Of a stretch of DNA of 36,526 nucleotides, positions 15,705-25,600 are shown piece after piece. Origin of the DNA: Acaryochloris sp. IP29b_bin.137. Its GTDB lineage: Bacteria; Cyanobacteriota; Cyanobacteriia; Thermosynechococcales; Thermosynechococcaceae. Made by a program: the position numbers and the translations under genes. A model generated the notes under the pieces. It did no database searches. It was not told the DNA's origin and worked only from the letters and a program-made list of their open reading frames with translations. Within the stretch, counting starts at the first letter, position 1. The number at the start of each line of letters is the position of its first letter. The DNA lies in the NCBI RefSeq assembly GCF_028285745.1, contig NZ_JANQOP010000196.1:1-36526 (forward strand), read 5' to 3'.

Positions 15705-16637
15705 ATGGTCGATCCCACTCCCCACAACCGATTTGAAGAATTAGCGGCGGGCTACGTGCTCGGCAACCTCGACTCCGATGAGATGGCTGAGTTTCAGCAG
15801 CTAGCGGTAGAGCATCCCGCCCTCTGGGACGAAGTGACCGGGCTACAAGAGACGCTAGATCTATTGCCCTTTGCCCTGGCTGAATCCCAACCTCAATGCT
15901 CAGCTCGGGACCACATCATGCAATCTGCGGCCCAGGCTGCGTCGGCCACCGCCCAACAACCCACCGCTCGTCCCCAGACTCAACGTCCCTGGGCTAAAAT
16001 CTTTGGCAGTATTGCGGCAGTCACCACGATCACCCTTGGCATGCAGACGGTTCATTTTCAGCACCAATTGGCTCAGGTTCAACAGGAGTTAGCGGAGCAA
16101 AAAAGTCGCATGGCCGCACTGCCCTCTTCAACAACATCACAGGCTACTCCCAGGAATGTCGTTATTACCACCACCGATACGTTCGTTAACCAGAATTGGC
16201 AGGGGGTAGAACAGATCCTTGTGGATCATCGCAAGTCTTTGAAAAAGGGGCTGAAAGCGGTGGATATCCCTAGCAATCAGCCGATCGAGCTGGCTGCGCT
16301 GCTAAGGGCGCAGGCTCCCATGCCCTCGGCTATGCCGATTCTGTCGCAGGTGAGTTCTAAATTATTGGGGGGCAGCGTTTGCACCTTTGGGCAGTCCAAG
16401 GGCGTCCGAATCATGTACGATACGGACCAGCATGGTCAGGTCTCGTTTTATCAAATTGCCCGTACCCAGAAGCCCGAACTGCCTCAGTTAACGCTAGAGA
16501 AGCTCTATCTGGCCATCCAAGATGGACCGGGTGGAGTGTTTTGGAGTGATGGTGAGTTTCACTATGCGATCGTGTCTGACTTGTCGGCAGATGAGCTAAA
16601 GGAACTGACATCATCGGTAGAAATTGTCGCAAGCTAA
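15705..16637 (+). CDS. Membrane-anchored anti-sigma factor
   Basis: A 310-residue partner of the ECF sigma factor. The N-terminal domain (about 1-65: FEELAAGYVLGNLDSDEMAE, then HPALWDEVTGLQETL) matches the sigma-binding helices of RskA/anti-sigma-K type proteins without the HxxxCxxC zinc motif. A single membrane segment sits at about 101-118 (IFGSIAAVTTITLGMQT), followed by a coiled coil (HQLAQVQQELAEQK). The C-terminal part, about 150-310, should be in the periplasm and may sense a signal. It is translationally linked to the sigma gene (4-base gap). Its stop codon coincides with the left copy of a 15-nt inverted repeat, so its last residues may have been altered by the rearrangement seen there. 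Confidence 0.87.
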   Translation: MVDPTPHNRFEELAAGYVLGNLDSDEMAEFQQLAVEHPALWDEVTGLQETLDLLPFALAESQPQCSARDHIMQSAAQAASATAQQPTARPQTQRPWAKIFGSIAAVTTITLGMQTVHFQHQLAQVQQELAEQKSRMAALPSSTTSQATPRNVVITTTDTFVNQNWQGVEQILVDHRKSLKKGLKAVDIPSNQPIELAALLRAQAPMPSAMPILSQVSSKLLGGSVCTFGQSKGVRIMYDTDQHGQVSFYQIARTQKPELPQLTLEKLYLAIQDGPGGVFWSDGEFHYAIVSDLSADELKELTSSVEIVAS

Positions 16638-16650
16638 GTTCTATAGCAAT
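16636..16650 (+). repeat. Left copy of a 15-nt inverted repeat
   Basis: AAGTTCTATAGCAAT starts inside the anti-sigma stop codon. Its exact reverse complement is at 17386-17400, touching the psaB stop codon. It marks the point where the truncated phosphotransferase homology begins. Confidence 0.7.
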
Positions 16651-16938
16651 CTACTGGTACATCAGCAGCGCTTACATGCAGTCATCGACTTTGGTTGTCT
16701 AGGAGTGGGTGATCCAGCTTGTGACTACGCCATTGCCTGGACATTCTTCTCTGGTGAGAGCCGCACAGCATTTCAGTCAGCGCTAGCAGTGGATGATGCA
16801 ACCTGGGCACGAAGCCGCGGTTGGGCCTTGTGGAAAAGTCTGATTACATTGGTAGAAGCCCTGGATAAAAAAGCATCAACAACAGTCCCCCAAGCAACTA
16901 TTAATCAGTTAATCGATAATTATTACCGTGATACCTAA
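16639..16938 (+). pseudogene. 5'-truncated aminoglycoside phosphotransferase (APH)-family remnant
   Basis: About 100 codons matching the C-terminal part of APH-family kinases: NLLV, then LHAVIDFGCLGVGDPACDYA (the metal-binding IDFG/GDP region) and the later ATWARSRGWAL. The N-lobe, nucleotide-binding part and catalytic HGD loop, which normally precede NLLV, are missing; upstream sequence is the anti-sigma gene. An open frame can be extended to a TTG at 16626 or earlier, but this would not make a kinase. Homology begins within a few codons of the 15-nt inverted repeat, so recombination or transposition probably removed the front. The remaining frame is intact to its stop, suggesting a fairly recent event. 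Confidence 0.75.
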
Positions 16939-16968
16939 CAGACAAACAACATCTAAGAATAAGGTCTT

Positions 16969-17262
16969 ATGACACCAACACTCATTAAACTGGCGGGATG
17001 GTTACCCGCTGTCATTATTCCGACTGCCACCATCATCCAATTGGCCACTATCCTCAAAGATCGATCAACCCAAGGCGTTAGCTGGCTGACTTGGTCCTTA
17101 TTCGGTGTGGCGAATATAGGTCTCTACATCTACACAGAGAAATACACCGCAATACAATCTATCGTTGGCTTATTAGGCTCTGCAACCTTAGACTTTGTGA
17201 TTGCTGCATTGGCCTTATCTAACTTCGGTCCCCAAACTGAAGATACGACAAATTTAAGCTAG
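16969..17262 (+). CDS. PQ-loop family small membrane protein (SemiSWEET-like)
   Basis: A 97-residue protein with three hydrophobic helices (about 6-26, 38-55 and 61-82). The first contains LPAVIIPTATIIQLATI and the loop RSTQGVSWLTWSLFG, the pattern of PQ-loop/SemiSWEET half-transporters, which form dimers and move small sugars. Substrate is unknown. AAGG lies about five bases before the ATG. It lies 30 bases after the phosphotransferase remnant, inside the segment bounded by the inverted repeat, and ends before the strong hairpin shared with psaB. Confidence 0.75.
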   Translation: MTPTLIKLAGWLPAVIIPTATIIQLATILKDRSTQGVSWLTWSLFGVANIGLYIYTEKYTAIQSIVGLLGSATLDFVIAALALSNFGPQTEDTTNLS

Positions 17263-17323
17263 CAGGCTTAAAGAGAGAACGATCCCAGAGAAAAACGACC
17301 TATTAGCCAACATCATTCATGAA

Positions 17324-17364
17324 CAAAAGGAATCCCCCTTGAACCTCATAGTTCAAGGGGGATT
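17324..17364 (-). terminator. Terminator of the psaAB operon (possibly bidirectional)
   Basis: A perfect 14-base stem (AATCCCCCTTGAAC, 17331-17344, with 17351-17364) closes a 6-base loop. On the minus strand it is followed by CCTTTTGTTC, a short U-rich run, so it fits the end of psaB transcripts 36 bases after the stop codon. It also lies downstream of the plus-strand PQ-loop gene and could end both. Confidence 0.8.
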
Positions 17365-17385
17365 TCGCTATTTATCGACAGCTAT

Positions 17386-17400
17386 ATTGCTATAGAACTT
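17386..17400 (-). repeat. Right copy of a 15-nt inverted repeat
   Basis: ATTGCTATAGAACTT is the exact reverse complement of 16636-16650 and abuts the psaB stop codon (17400-17402). With the left copy it bounds a segment of 765 bases. Confidence 0.7.
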
Positions 17401-19601
17401 TAACTGAGTGGAGCGGTCGCACCAATCACAAAAGCACCGTAGGTAACAAAATAGCCAACCGCAAAGTGAACTAAGCCAACTAAGCGACCTTGAACGATAG
17501 ATAGAGCAACAGGCTTGTCCTTCCACATCACCAAGTTGGCGAGAGGAGTGCGTTGATGAGCCCAAACTAATGTTTCGATTAGCTCTTGCCAATAACCTCT
17601 CCAGGAGATTAAGAACAAGAAGCCAGTCGCCCAACAGAGGTGACCTAAGAGGAAAATCCAGGCCCAAACTGACAAACTGTTCACACCGAAAGGCGTATAA
17701 CCGTTAATCAACTGAGCTGAATAACCCCAGAGATAATCTCTCAGCCATCCCATTAGGTAGGTGGAGTCATTATTAAACTGGGCAATATTGCCAGACCAAA
17801 CACTTAACTGTTTCCAGTTGAAGTAGAAGGTGACCCAACCAATAGTGTTGAGCATCCAGAATGTAGCCAAGTAGAAGGAGTCCCAAGCAGAAATATCGCA
17901 AGTACCGCCTCTACCAGGACCATCACAAGGGAAGCTGTATCCAAAGTCTTTCTTGTCGGGCATTAGCTTAGAGCCACGGGCATCTAAGCAGCCTTTAACA
18001 CAAATCAAGACTGTGACGTGGATACTGAACGCAATACCATGGTGGACTAAGAAGTCTCCAGGACCAATGTTTAGGAAGGGCGTATTGGCACCATTCACTG
18101 CATCCAACCAACCGGGAAGCCATACATCTCCATAGTTAGGCCAGGCAGTAGAAGCAATACTTTGAGGATTAGACAGTAATTTATCTAAACCCAACAACAG
18201 CTTGCCGTGACAAGCTTGAACCCATTCCGCGAAGATTGGCTCAGGCAGAATTTGCTTTTCAGGTGTGCCAAAGGCAACCACTACATCGTTATGGACATAC
18301 AAGTCTAGAGTATGGAAACCCAAGAGCATGGACACCCAAGATAAGTGGGAAATAATGACCTCTTTATGCTCAAGTAGTCGGGAAAGCGCATTTCCTTTGT
18401 TGCGCTCAGGATCATAGTCCCGAACAAAGAAGATGCCACCGTGAGCATAAGCACCAAGGGCTAGGAAACCACCAATATACTGGTGATGAGTATAGAGCGC
18501 AGCCTGCGTCACATAGTCTTGCGAGATAAACGCATAAGACGGCAACGAGTACATGTGCTGGGCAACAACCTCAGTGATCACTCCTAACGCAGCCAAGTGG
18601 AAGGCAAGTTGGAAGTGAAGAGACTCGTTGTAAGTGTCATACAGACCTTGCAAAGTCGCTCCGTACCATGGATCTCTATGAGCATCCATGATTTCTTTCA
18701 TGCTGTGGCCGATACCAAACTGAGTGCGGTACATGTGACCAGCAACAATGTAGAGAACAGCAATTGCCAAATGATGGTGGGCAATATCTGTTAACCACAA
18801 GGCTTCCGTTTGAGGATGAAAACCACCCATGAACGTCAGAATGGCGGTTCCTGCACCTTCGCCAGTACCAAAGATATGGCCAGCGGTATCAGGGTTTTGA
18901 GCATAAACAGCCCAACGCCCTGTGAAGAAAGGCGCTAAACCTGCAGGGTGAGGCATGGTTGACAGGAAGTTATCCCAACCCACGTGCTGACCCCGAGCTT
19001 CAGGAATAGCAACGTGAATTAAGTGACCCGTCCAACCCAAAGAGCTAGCACCAAATAGAACCGCTAAGTGGTGGTTCATTTGGGATTCAGCATCTCTAAA
19101 CCAAGCTAGGCTAGGTCGAAATTTGGGTTGTAGGTGAAGCCAACCTGCAAACAACATGACGGAAGCAACCACCATCAAGAAGATGGAGCCACTGTAAAGA
19201 TCGCCATTGGTGCGCATGCCGATGGTGTACCACCAGTGATAAACACCGGAGTAACACAGATCAACTGGGCCAGAGGCACCAGCCTGGGTGAAAGCCTGAG
19301 TGGCAGCATCACCCAATTGAGGGTCCCAGATCGCATGGGCGATGGGACGAACGGTGAGTGGATCTTGGATCCACTGTTCAAAGTTGCCTTGCCAGGCGAC
19401 GTGAAACAGAAGACCAGCAGCCCATAGAAAGATGATAGAGAGATGACCGAAGTGGGTCGCGAAAATCTTTTGGTAAAGATTTTCCTCCGTCATTCCGTCA
19501 TGAGTCTCAAAATCATGAACTGTGGCAATTCCGTACCAGATCCGACGAGTGGTTGGATCTTGGGCAAGGTCTTGGCTAAAACTCGGAAATTTAGTAGCCA
19601 T
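17400..19601 (-). CDS. psaB: Photosystem I P700 apoprotein A2
   Basis: One of the two core subunits of photosystem I, 733 residues with eleven membrane helices (usual length near 740). It starts [20 protein letters not shown] and holds the iron-sulfur cluster FX ligand loop [12 protein letters not shown] and the ISWRGYWQE segment near the phylloquinone site. His654 in [10 protein letters not shown] should be the axial ligand of the special-pair chlorophyll. The residue that normally ligates the primary acceptor A0, Met in GFMFLISW, is Leu662 here (GFLFLISW; codon 17616-17618). The last residues (GATAPLS) differ from the usual C-terminus. It follows psaA after 22 bases, in an operon. Confidence 0.98.
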   Translation of the reverse strand: MATKFPSFSQDLAQDPTTRRIWYGIATVHDFETHDGMTEENLYQKIFATHFGHLSIIFLWAAGLLFHVAWQGNFEQWIQDPLTVRPIAHAIWDPQLGDAATQAFTQAGASGPVDLCYSGVYHWWYTIGMRTNGDLYSGSIFLMVVASVMLFAGWLHLQPKFRPSLAWFRDAESQMNHHLAVLFGASSLGWTGHLIHVAIPEARGQHVGWDNFLSTMPHPAGLAPFFTGRWAVYAQNPDTAGHIFGTGEGAGTAILTFMGGFHPQTEALWLTDIAHHHLAIAVLYIVAGHMYRTQFGIGHSMKEIMDAHRDPWYGATLQGLYDTYNESLHFQLAFHLAALGVITEVVAQHMYSLPSYAFISQDYVTQAALYTHHQYIGGFLALGAYAHGGIFFVRDYDPERNKGNALSRLLEHKEVIISHLSWVSMLLGFHTLDLYVHNDVVVAFGTPEKQILPEPIFAEWVQACHGKLLLGLDKLLSNPQSIASTAWPNYGDVWLPGWLDAVNGANTPFLNIGPGDFLVHHGIAFSIHVTVLICVKGCLDARGSKLMPDKKDFGYSFPCDGPGRGGTCDISAWDSFYLATFWMLNTIGWVTFYFNWKQLSVWSGNIAQFNNDSTYLMGWLRDYLWGYSAQLINGYTPFGVNSLSVWAWIFLLGHLCWATGFLFLISWRGYWQELIETLVWAHQRTPLANLVMWKDKPVALSIVQGRLVGLVHFAVGYFVTYGAFVIGATAPLS

Positions 19602-19623
19602 AAGTTTTTAGAGTCCTCCTTGC

Positions 19624-21885
19624 CTATCCTAATGCGAGAATTCGAGCTAGGTAGAAGGACCAAGAGGTCACAATTCCACCTAGGAGGTAATGGCCCAGTC
19701 CAACTGCACGACCTTGAGTAATACTCATGGCACGAGGTTGGATAGCGGGAGCAATCTTTAACTTGCTGTGAGCCCAAACAATAGACTCAATCAGCTCTTG
19801 CCAATAGCCACGACCACTGAACAAGAACATCAGGCTGAAGGCCCAGATAAAGTGAGCACCCAGGAACAGAATTCCGTAGGCAGATAGGGCAGAACCGTAG
19901 GAGTTAATCACCTGAACAGATTGAGCCCAAAGGAAGTCTCGCAGCCAACCATTAATGGTGATTGAAGACTGTGCCCAATTGCCTGCTGTAAGGTAGGAAA
20001 TTGCGCCATCCGCGTTGGCCGACCCCCAGACATCCGATTGCATTTTCCAGAAGAAGTGGAAGTTAACAATCGAAATGCAGTTGTACATCCAAAACAGACC
20101 TAAGAAGACGTGGTCCCAACCAGAAGATTGGCAAGTACCACCCCGACCGGGGCCATCACAAGGGAATCTGAAGCCTAAGTTAGCCTTGTCTGGAATGAGA
20201 CGAGAGCTACGGGCGTAGAGTACCCCTTTGAGAAGGATAAGCACTGTCACGTGAATCTGGAAGGCGTGAATATGGTGAATCATAAAGTCGGCTGTTCCCA
20301 AGGAAACATGTTGCATAGCAACTTTGCCACCGACAAATAGAGGGTCACCGCCCCAGGCTAAGCTGGTTGCACCTTCAGCAAGGGGAGCTCGAATCGTTCC
20401 CGCTACGTTTGCTTGTAAGTTTTGGACCCACTGAGCAAAGATAGGCTGGAGCTGAATCGCGGTATCAGAGAACATGTCTTGGGGACGTCCCAAAGAACGC
20501 ATCTCATCATTGTGGATATATAGGTCGAAGGAATGGAATCCCAAGAACAAACAAACCCAGTTGAGATGAGCAATGATGGTGTCTCTGTGACGAAGCATCC
20601 GATCTAGAACATTGTTCTGGTTCATGGCGGGATCATAGTCTCGCACCATGAAGATGGCAGCGTGAGCTGCACCACCCACAATGTAAAAACCGCCCAACCA
20701 CATATGGTGAACAAACAGATTCAACTGAGTTGCATAATCTGTTGCCAAATATGGATAGGGGGGCATTGCATACATGTGATGGGCACAAACAATGCTAAAA
20801 GACCCCCAACAAGCAAGGTTAATGGCGAGCTGAGCATGCCAAGAAGTGGTTAAGACATCATAGAGTCCCTTATGACCTTCACCAGTGAAGGGTCCTTTGT
20901 GGGCATCCATGATCTCTCGCATGTGATGGCCAATGCCCCAGTTTGTTCGGTACATGTGACCAGCAATGATATACATCACAGCCAAAGCTAAGTGGTGGTG
21001 AGCAATATCTGTCATCCATAACCCGCCAGTTTGTGGATCAAGTCCACCTTTGAAGGTTAAGAAATCAGCATAAACACCCCAATTTAGCGTGAAATAAGGC
21101 GCCAATCCTTGGGCAAAGCTGGGATATAAATCGGCCATAAAGGCTTTATCCAAAAGATATTCATGCGGAATCGGAATATCCTCTGGAGCCATGCCAGAAT
21201 CCAGCATTTTATTAATAGGCAAAGAAACGTGGATCAGGTGACCTGTCCAAGCTAAGTTACCTAAGCCGAGCAAGTTGATGAGATGTCCACCAATCGTTGC
21301 TTCAGCATTTTGGAACCACTCCAACTTGGGAGCTTTCTTGTGGTAGTGGAAGTAACCGGCATACATGGTTACTGCAGCTGCCACAAGGGCACCAATAGAA
21401 GTGGAGTAAAGTTCAATAGGAGCTGTCATTCCAGCTCCACGCAATATATGAAAAAGGCCAGAGGTAATCTGGATCCCGTGGAATCCGTTACCTACATCTG
21501 CATTTAAAATGTCTTGGCCAACAATAGGCCAAACGACATGAGCACTGGGCTTGTTCCCTAAGGGATCAGCCAGCCATGCGTAGTAATTAGAAAAACGAGC
21601 AGCGTGGAAAATCATCCCGCTGATCCACACAAAGACAATTGCTAAGTGTCCAAAATGGGCACTAAAAATCTTGCGGGATATTTCCTCTAGGTCGTTAGTT
21701 TGTGTATCAAAATCATGAGCTAGAGCATGAAGGTTCCAAATCCAAGTGGTGGTTTGGGGACCCTTCGACAGACTTTTATTAAAGTGACCTGGCTTACCCG
21801 CAACTTCTAAAGAAGCTTTAACGGGGTTGATGTCAACTTCAGCTGTTCTGCCTTTTGTCTCTGGCCCACCTGGGCTAGTTGTCAT
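19624..21885 (-). CDS. psaA: Photosystem I P700 apoprotein A1
   Basis: The partner core subunit of photosystem I, 753 residues, binding the antenna pigments and half of the electron chain. Recognised by [12 protein letters not shown] at the start, the FX loop [12 protein letters not shown], His678 (LGAHFIWAF) as special-pair ligand and Met686 ([13 protein letters not shown]) as the usual A0 ligand, which is kept here in contrast to PsaB. I place the start at 21885, because GGAG lies eight bases upstream and this is the family N-terminus; the longer frame to 21930 is not needed. The upstream leader is long; see the promoter entry. Confidence 0.98.
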   Translation of the reverse strand: MTTSPGGPETKGRTAEVDINPVKASLEVAGKPGHFNKSLSKGPQTTTWIWNLHALAHDFDTQTNDLEEISRKIFSAHFGHLAIVFVWISGMIFHAARFSNYYAWLADPLGNKPSAHVVWPIVGQDILNADVGNGFHGIQITSGLFHILRGAGMTAPIELYSTSIGALVAAAVTMYAGYFHYHKKAPKLEWFQNAEATIGGHLINLLGLGNLAWTGHLIHVSLPINKMLDSGMAPEDIPIPHEYLLDKAFMADLYPSFAQGLAPYFTLNWGVYADFLTFKGGLDPQTGGLWMTDIAHHHLALAVMYIIAGHMYRTNWGIGHHMREIMDAHKGPFTGEGHKGLYDVLTTSWHAQLAINLACWGSFSIVCAHHMYAMPPYPYLATDYATQLNLFVHHMWLGGFYIVGGAAHAAIFMVRDYDPAMNQNNVLDRMLRHRDTIIAHLNWVCLFLGFHSFDLYIHNDEMRSLGRPQDMFSDTAIQLQPIFAQWVQNLQANVAGTIRAPLAEGATSLAWGGDPLFVGGKVAMQHVSLGTADFMIHHIHAFQIHVTVLILLKGVLYARSSRLIPDKANLGFRFPCDGPGRGGTCQSSGWDHVFLGLFWMYNCISIVNFHFFWKMQSDVWGSANADGAISYLTAGNWAQSSITINGWLRDFLWAQSVQVINSYGSALSAYGILFLGAHFIWAFSLMFLFSGRGYWQELIESIVWAHSKLKIAPAIQPRAMSITQGRAVGLGHYLLGGIVTSWSFYLARILALG

Positions 21886-22624
21886 TGAGACTCTCCTCTC
21901 TTTGGACAAGCAAGGAATGAGCATCCTCACCAGATAGCAGTGTCATTCCTAAGAGAATGGCGCTGATGCTATGCAGAAAATACATATAAATCAGCAAAAT
22001 TGCTTTAAGCGTAAAGACTTCAAAGCTTTTTTAATAAAACCGCCACCTTAGGTTTACATTTCGCTAGCAACAGACAAATCTCTTTAGATGACAGAGTGCT
22101 GTAGCAGCAGTGGAAAGCCATCTGGAATGGAGTTCTCAATAGTGAATTATAGAAGCCTGACAGGACTTTTTCAGCTAATTAACAATAATTAAGGTGCCAA
22201 ATATCAGCCGGGATCACCCGATCAAGGATGAGTAAAAAAACTTATATAAACACAAATATTCAGAATGTTTAATAAATATTTACTTTGCGGCCATTGTTCG
22301 TTGGCAAATCAGGGATTGAATGATCTCGTCAAAACATCACTAAACCTCTAAAGCTCAATATTTTCAAGCGTTTTAACGGGTCTCGAATGAGTCAACAGAC
22401 GTCATTGAAATAAGTCGATACATTAACCAATAAGATATCTATTCTTGGGAGTTTATTGGAATAAGATATAAGAAATTCTTATGTTTCTGTTTGGAAATTC
22501 TCATGACTTACTGACAGAGGTAAAGCTTCATATTTCATCAATTAGTGCGAGACTTTTCCGGTATAGTTCCCCTAGAGCAAGATTGTCACAATCACTAATA
22601 AATAAGTATTTCTAGGTATTTGGT
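21886..22624. other. Divergent regulatory region between psaA and the repeat protein gene
   Basis: These 739 AT-rich bases contain no acceptable gene. They should hold the psaA leader and promoter (minus) and the promoter of the plus-strand repeat protein. A psaA promoter is proposed at 22146-22174. For the plus strand I see GATTGTCACAATC (a small palindrome at about 22581-22593) close to the start codon, but no firm -10 box. Half-sites resembling the high-light element (TTTACATT near 22053) occur without a second half. Confidence 0.5.
22146..22174 (-). promoter_or_regulatory. Predicted psaA promoter
   Basis: On the minus strand CTGAAA (22169-22174) and a perfect TATAAT (22146-22151) are separated by 17 bases. 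Transcription would start near 22139, giving a leader of about 250 bases, in line with the long psaA leaders known in other cyanobacteria. The region is AT-rich, so a chance match is possible. Confidence 0.45.
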
Positions 22625-25600
22625 ATGCGGTGTCGGCAGGCAATAGTCGGGTGGCTGAGTAGTTTCACGCTTATGTGCATCGTGGGGATCAGCTTAACTA
22701 TTGCTTCCCCTGTCCTAGCAGCGCCTTCCCGTCAATTCTCACAAGTCACCGATATCGTTGAAGTTTCACCACCGGAGACGATTCAGAAATTGCGATCGCA
22801 AATGGATCGATACCAGCCTCAGGTGAAAATCCTCAGTCCTGCTGCTGATCAGCTCCTGAAGGATGATTCCGTTTCGGTCCGCTTCGATGTTAAAGATTTA
22901 CCTATTTTTAAAGATGCCAAGTTGGGCCTGGGACCCCACCTTAGTGTTCTACTCGATAACCAACCTGCCCAAGAGATTTATGACCTCAACCAACCGTTGA
23001 TCATTAAAGATTTAGCACCAGGCACTCATACGATCCGAGCAGTGGCCACTCGCCCTTGGGCCGAAAGCTTCAAAAATTCGAGTGCTTTTGCTCAAGTTAC
23101 CTTTCATGTGTTCACTAAGACGGAGGAGAACAATCCTGCAGCCAATCAGCCTTTGCTGACCTATCTACAACCCCAAGGAGGATTTGGGACAGATACTGTT
23201 CTGATCGACTTTTTCTTAAGCAACACGGACTCTAAACCAGCTAGCTGGCAAGCTGAAATTTCTGTCAATGGCTCTCAGTTTCGGATTAATGAATGGCAAC
23301 CGTTTTATGTTCAAGGTCTAAAGCCGGGTAAGAACTGGGTGCGTATGCAATTAACCGATCGGCAAGGACGAAAAATCGATAATGCCTTTAATGACACCAT
23401 TCGCGTCGTTGAACTGCAAGAAAATGGCAATGATACGCTCTCCAAATTAGTGCGGGGAGATCTGTCTGTACTAGATGCTGGCGGGATTGTTAATCCCAAC
23501 TATAAACGGCCTCAGCCACCAGTGAAGCCAGCACCGTCTGCTACTCCGCCTGAGCCAGCACCACCCAAAGCTGAAACTCCCAAAGTTGTTCCTGCTCCAG
23601 CCCCAGTTCTTAAACAGCCTGAGGCGACTCCCAAACCTCAAGCACCTCCAGCGTCAGTCAAACCTGTGGCGCCGCCTGCCAAGCCGGCTGAGCCAAAATC
23701 TCTTGAGACGCAGAAGCAGCCTGCTCAAACTGTTCAGCCAACACCCCCTACTCAGAAGGCGCAAAAACCAACGGTCGATCGAACAAAGGCTGCCTCTCCT
23801 GCTCCAGTACCTGCCCGTAAACCGGTGAAGACAGAACCAGCGGTTAAAGCCAAGGAAAAGGAGCCTAACAAAACTGCGCCAGCCCAGCCATCTGCTGCTA
23901 AAGCTGAACAGAAATCTCCAACATCACTCCAGAAAGAGAAGTCTTCCCCCCCCGCTGATTTGAAGAAGCCTCAGCCAGTGGATGCTTCAGGTATCGAGAA
24001 AACGGTACCGAAGTCTTTAGAGAAATCGGCACCCGTGAAGGTGGACGCTGCTCCTAAAGCAACCCCTAAGACGGTGGCACCGAAGTCAGAGACTCCTAAA
24101 GTATCTCCAACGCCCACAAAAACTCCAGTCCCCTCGGCCCCAACACCGAAGTCTCCAGCGCCAGAACCGACTAAAGAGAAGTCTCCAGCGCTGCCGAACC
24201 AGTCTGGGCAATCCAAACCGACTCAGAAAGACGAAGATTCTTCCCTGAAGACGACCTTGACCAAGTTCTGGAAGCAGGTGCGGCCTGAATCCGCTCAACC
24301 CGCACCCTCAAAGGCTGGAGAAAAAGTACCCGCTACAAGCGTAGAGCCAAAGCCAGCATCCAGCTCTGCGCCTCCGAAAGTAGAGCCAAAACCAGTTCCT
24401 AAACCCGCACCTCAGAAGGTGGAGCCAAAGCCAACCCCTAGCCTCAGTGTGCCATCCAGTCAGCAGGCGACGCCATCTCCGAAAAAAGTGCAGCCAGCTC
24501 CCGGCTCTCGCTCAACCCGCCAAGACGGTGCCCCATCTGCTAAGGCTAAGACCATAACCGTTGCCCCATCTCAGCCAACCCCTAAGCCTCAAGTCCCACC
24601 CAAGTCAACAGTTTCCCAGCCCTCAAGCACCCAACAGCCTAAATCTTCTGCTGTTACTCCAAAAGCGCCTGAGTCGAGTGCAAAAACAGCCGACAAAGCT
24701 GCAAAACCTCAGCCCTCCAACCCAAAGGCTGAGAAGTCTAACTCCTCTGTATTTTCTGTATTTCGTGATCGGCTGCAGCAAAGTGCAACGCCCGCACAAG
24801 AACCTAGTCCAGCGCCCAAAGCGACAACGCCAAGCACAGTCAAGCCGACCGTAACACCGGATAAAGCAACCGAACCTGCTCAGACAGTGACGCCTAAGAC
24901 AAGTCGTTCTGCTCAGCCTGCAACACCTGCGAAGATTGACAAGCCAACGCCGAAGGAGCCTGCTAAACCTTCTGTGCAATCTAAGGAGAAGCCTCAGCCT
25001 TCTGCATTCTCAGCGCTTCGAGATCGATGGCAGCAACAAAAGCAGCTCATGGCTCCTGCCGAAACGGCTAAACCTACTCCAGTTCAGCCGGATGCAAAGA
25101 AAACGCCTAGTGGGGCAGTAACCAAACCTCCCAGCCAAACGAAAAGCGCGCCAGCTAAACCGTCTTCAACATCGGCTGAAAAGAAACCCACTGCTAAAAG
25201 CCCTGTCCAGCAACCGTTAGTAACCCAACCTCAACCCAAGAAGCCGACCGCGCAGCCAGTTGAGCCAAAGCCATCGACGGCTCCGTCAGCAAAGCCGAAG
25301 TCCACAGATTCAGTTTTTTCATCGTTACGCAATCAATGGCAACAGCAAAAGCAGCTGATGGCTCCGACCGAAACGACCAAACCCGCTCCGGTTAAACCTG
25401 TTCCCCAGAAAACGACGGGTGCAACAGGGACTGTAACTTCACCCCCTAGCCAGTCGCCTCGGCCACCTGCAACAACAGCTCCCCAGAAGAAACCTTCTGC
25501 TGAACGCTCAACGTCTCCGTCGACTCAGAAAACACCAGTGGCAAAACCCATCACCAAGGAGCCGATCGAGAAGCCATCGATGCCCAAACCAGCAGCGAAA

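Noticed and set aside
16626-16938. APH-like frame as a functional small kinase
   Set aside because: The nucleotide-binding lobe and catalytic loop are absent, and the proposed start is a TTG inside the anti-sigma gene.
22050-22075. High-light element (HLR1, RpaB site) upstream of psaA
   Set aside because: Only one half-site (TTTACATT) is present; the second half at the right distance does not match.
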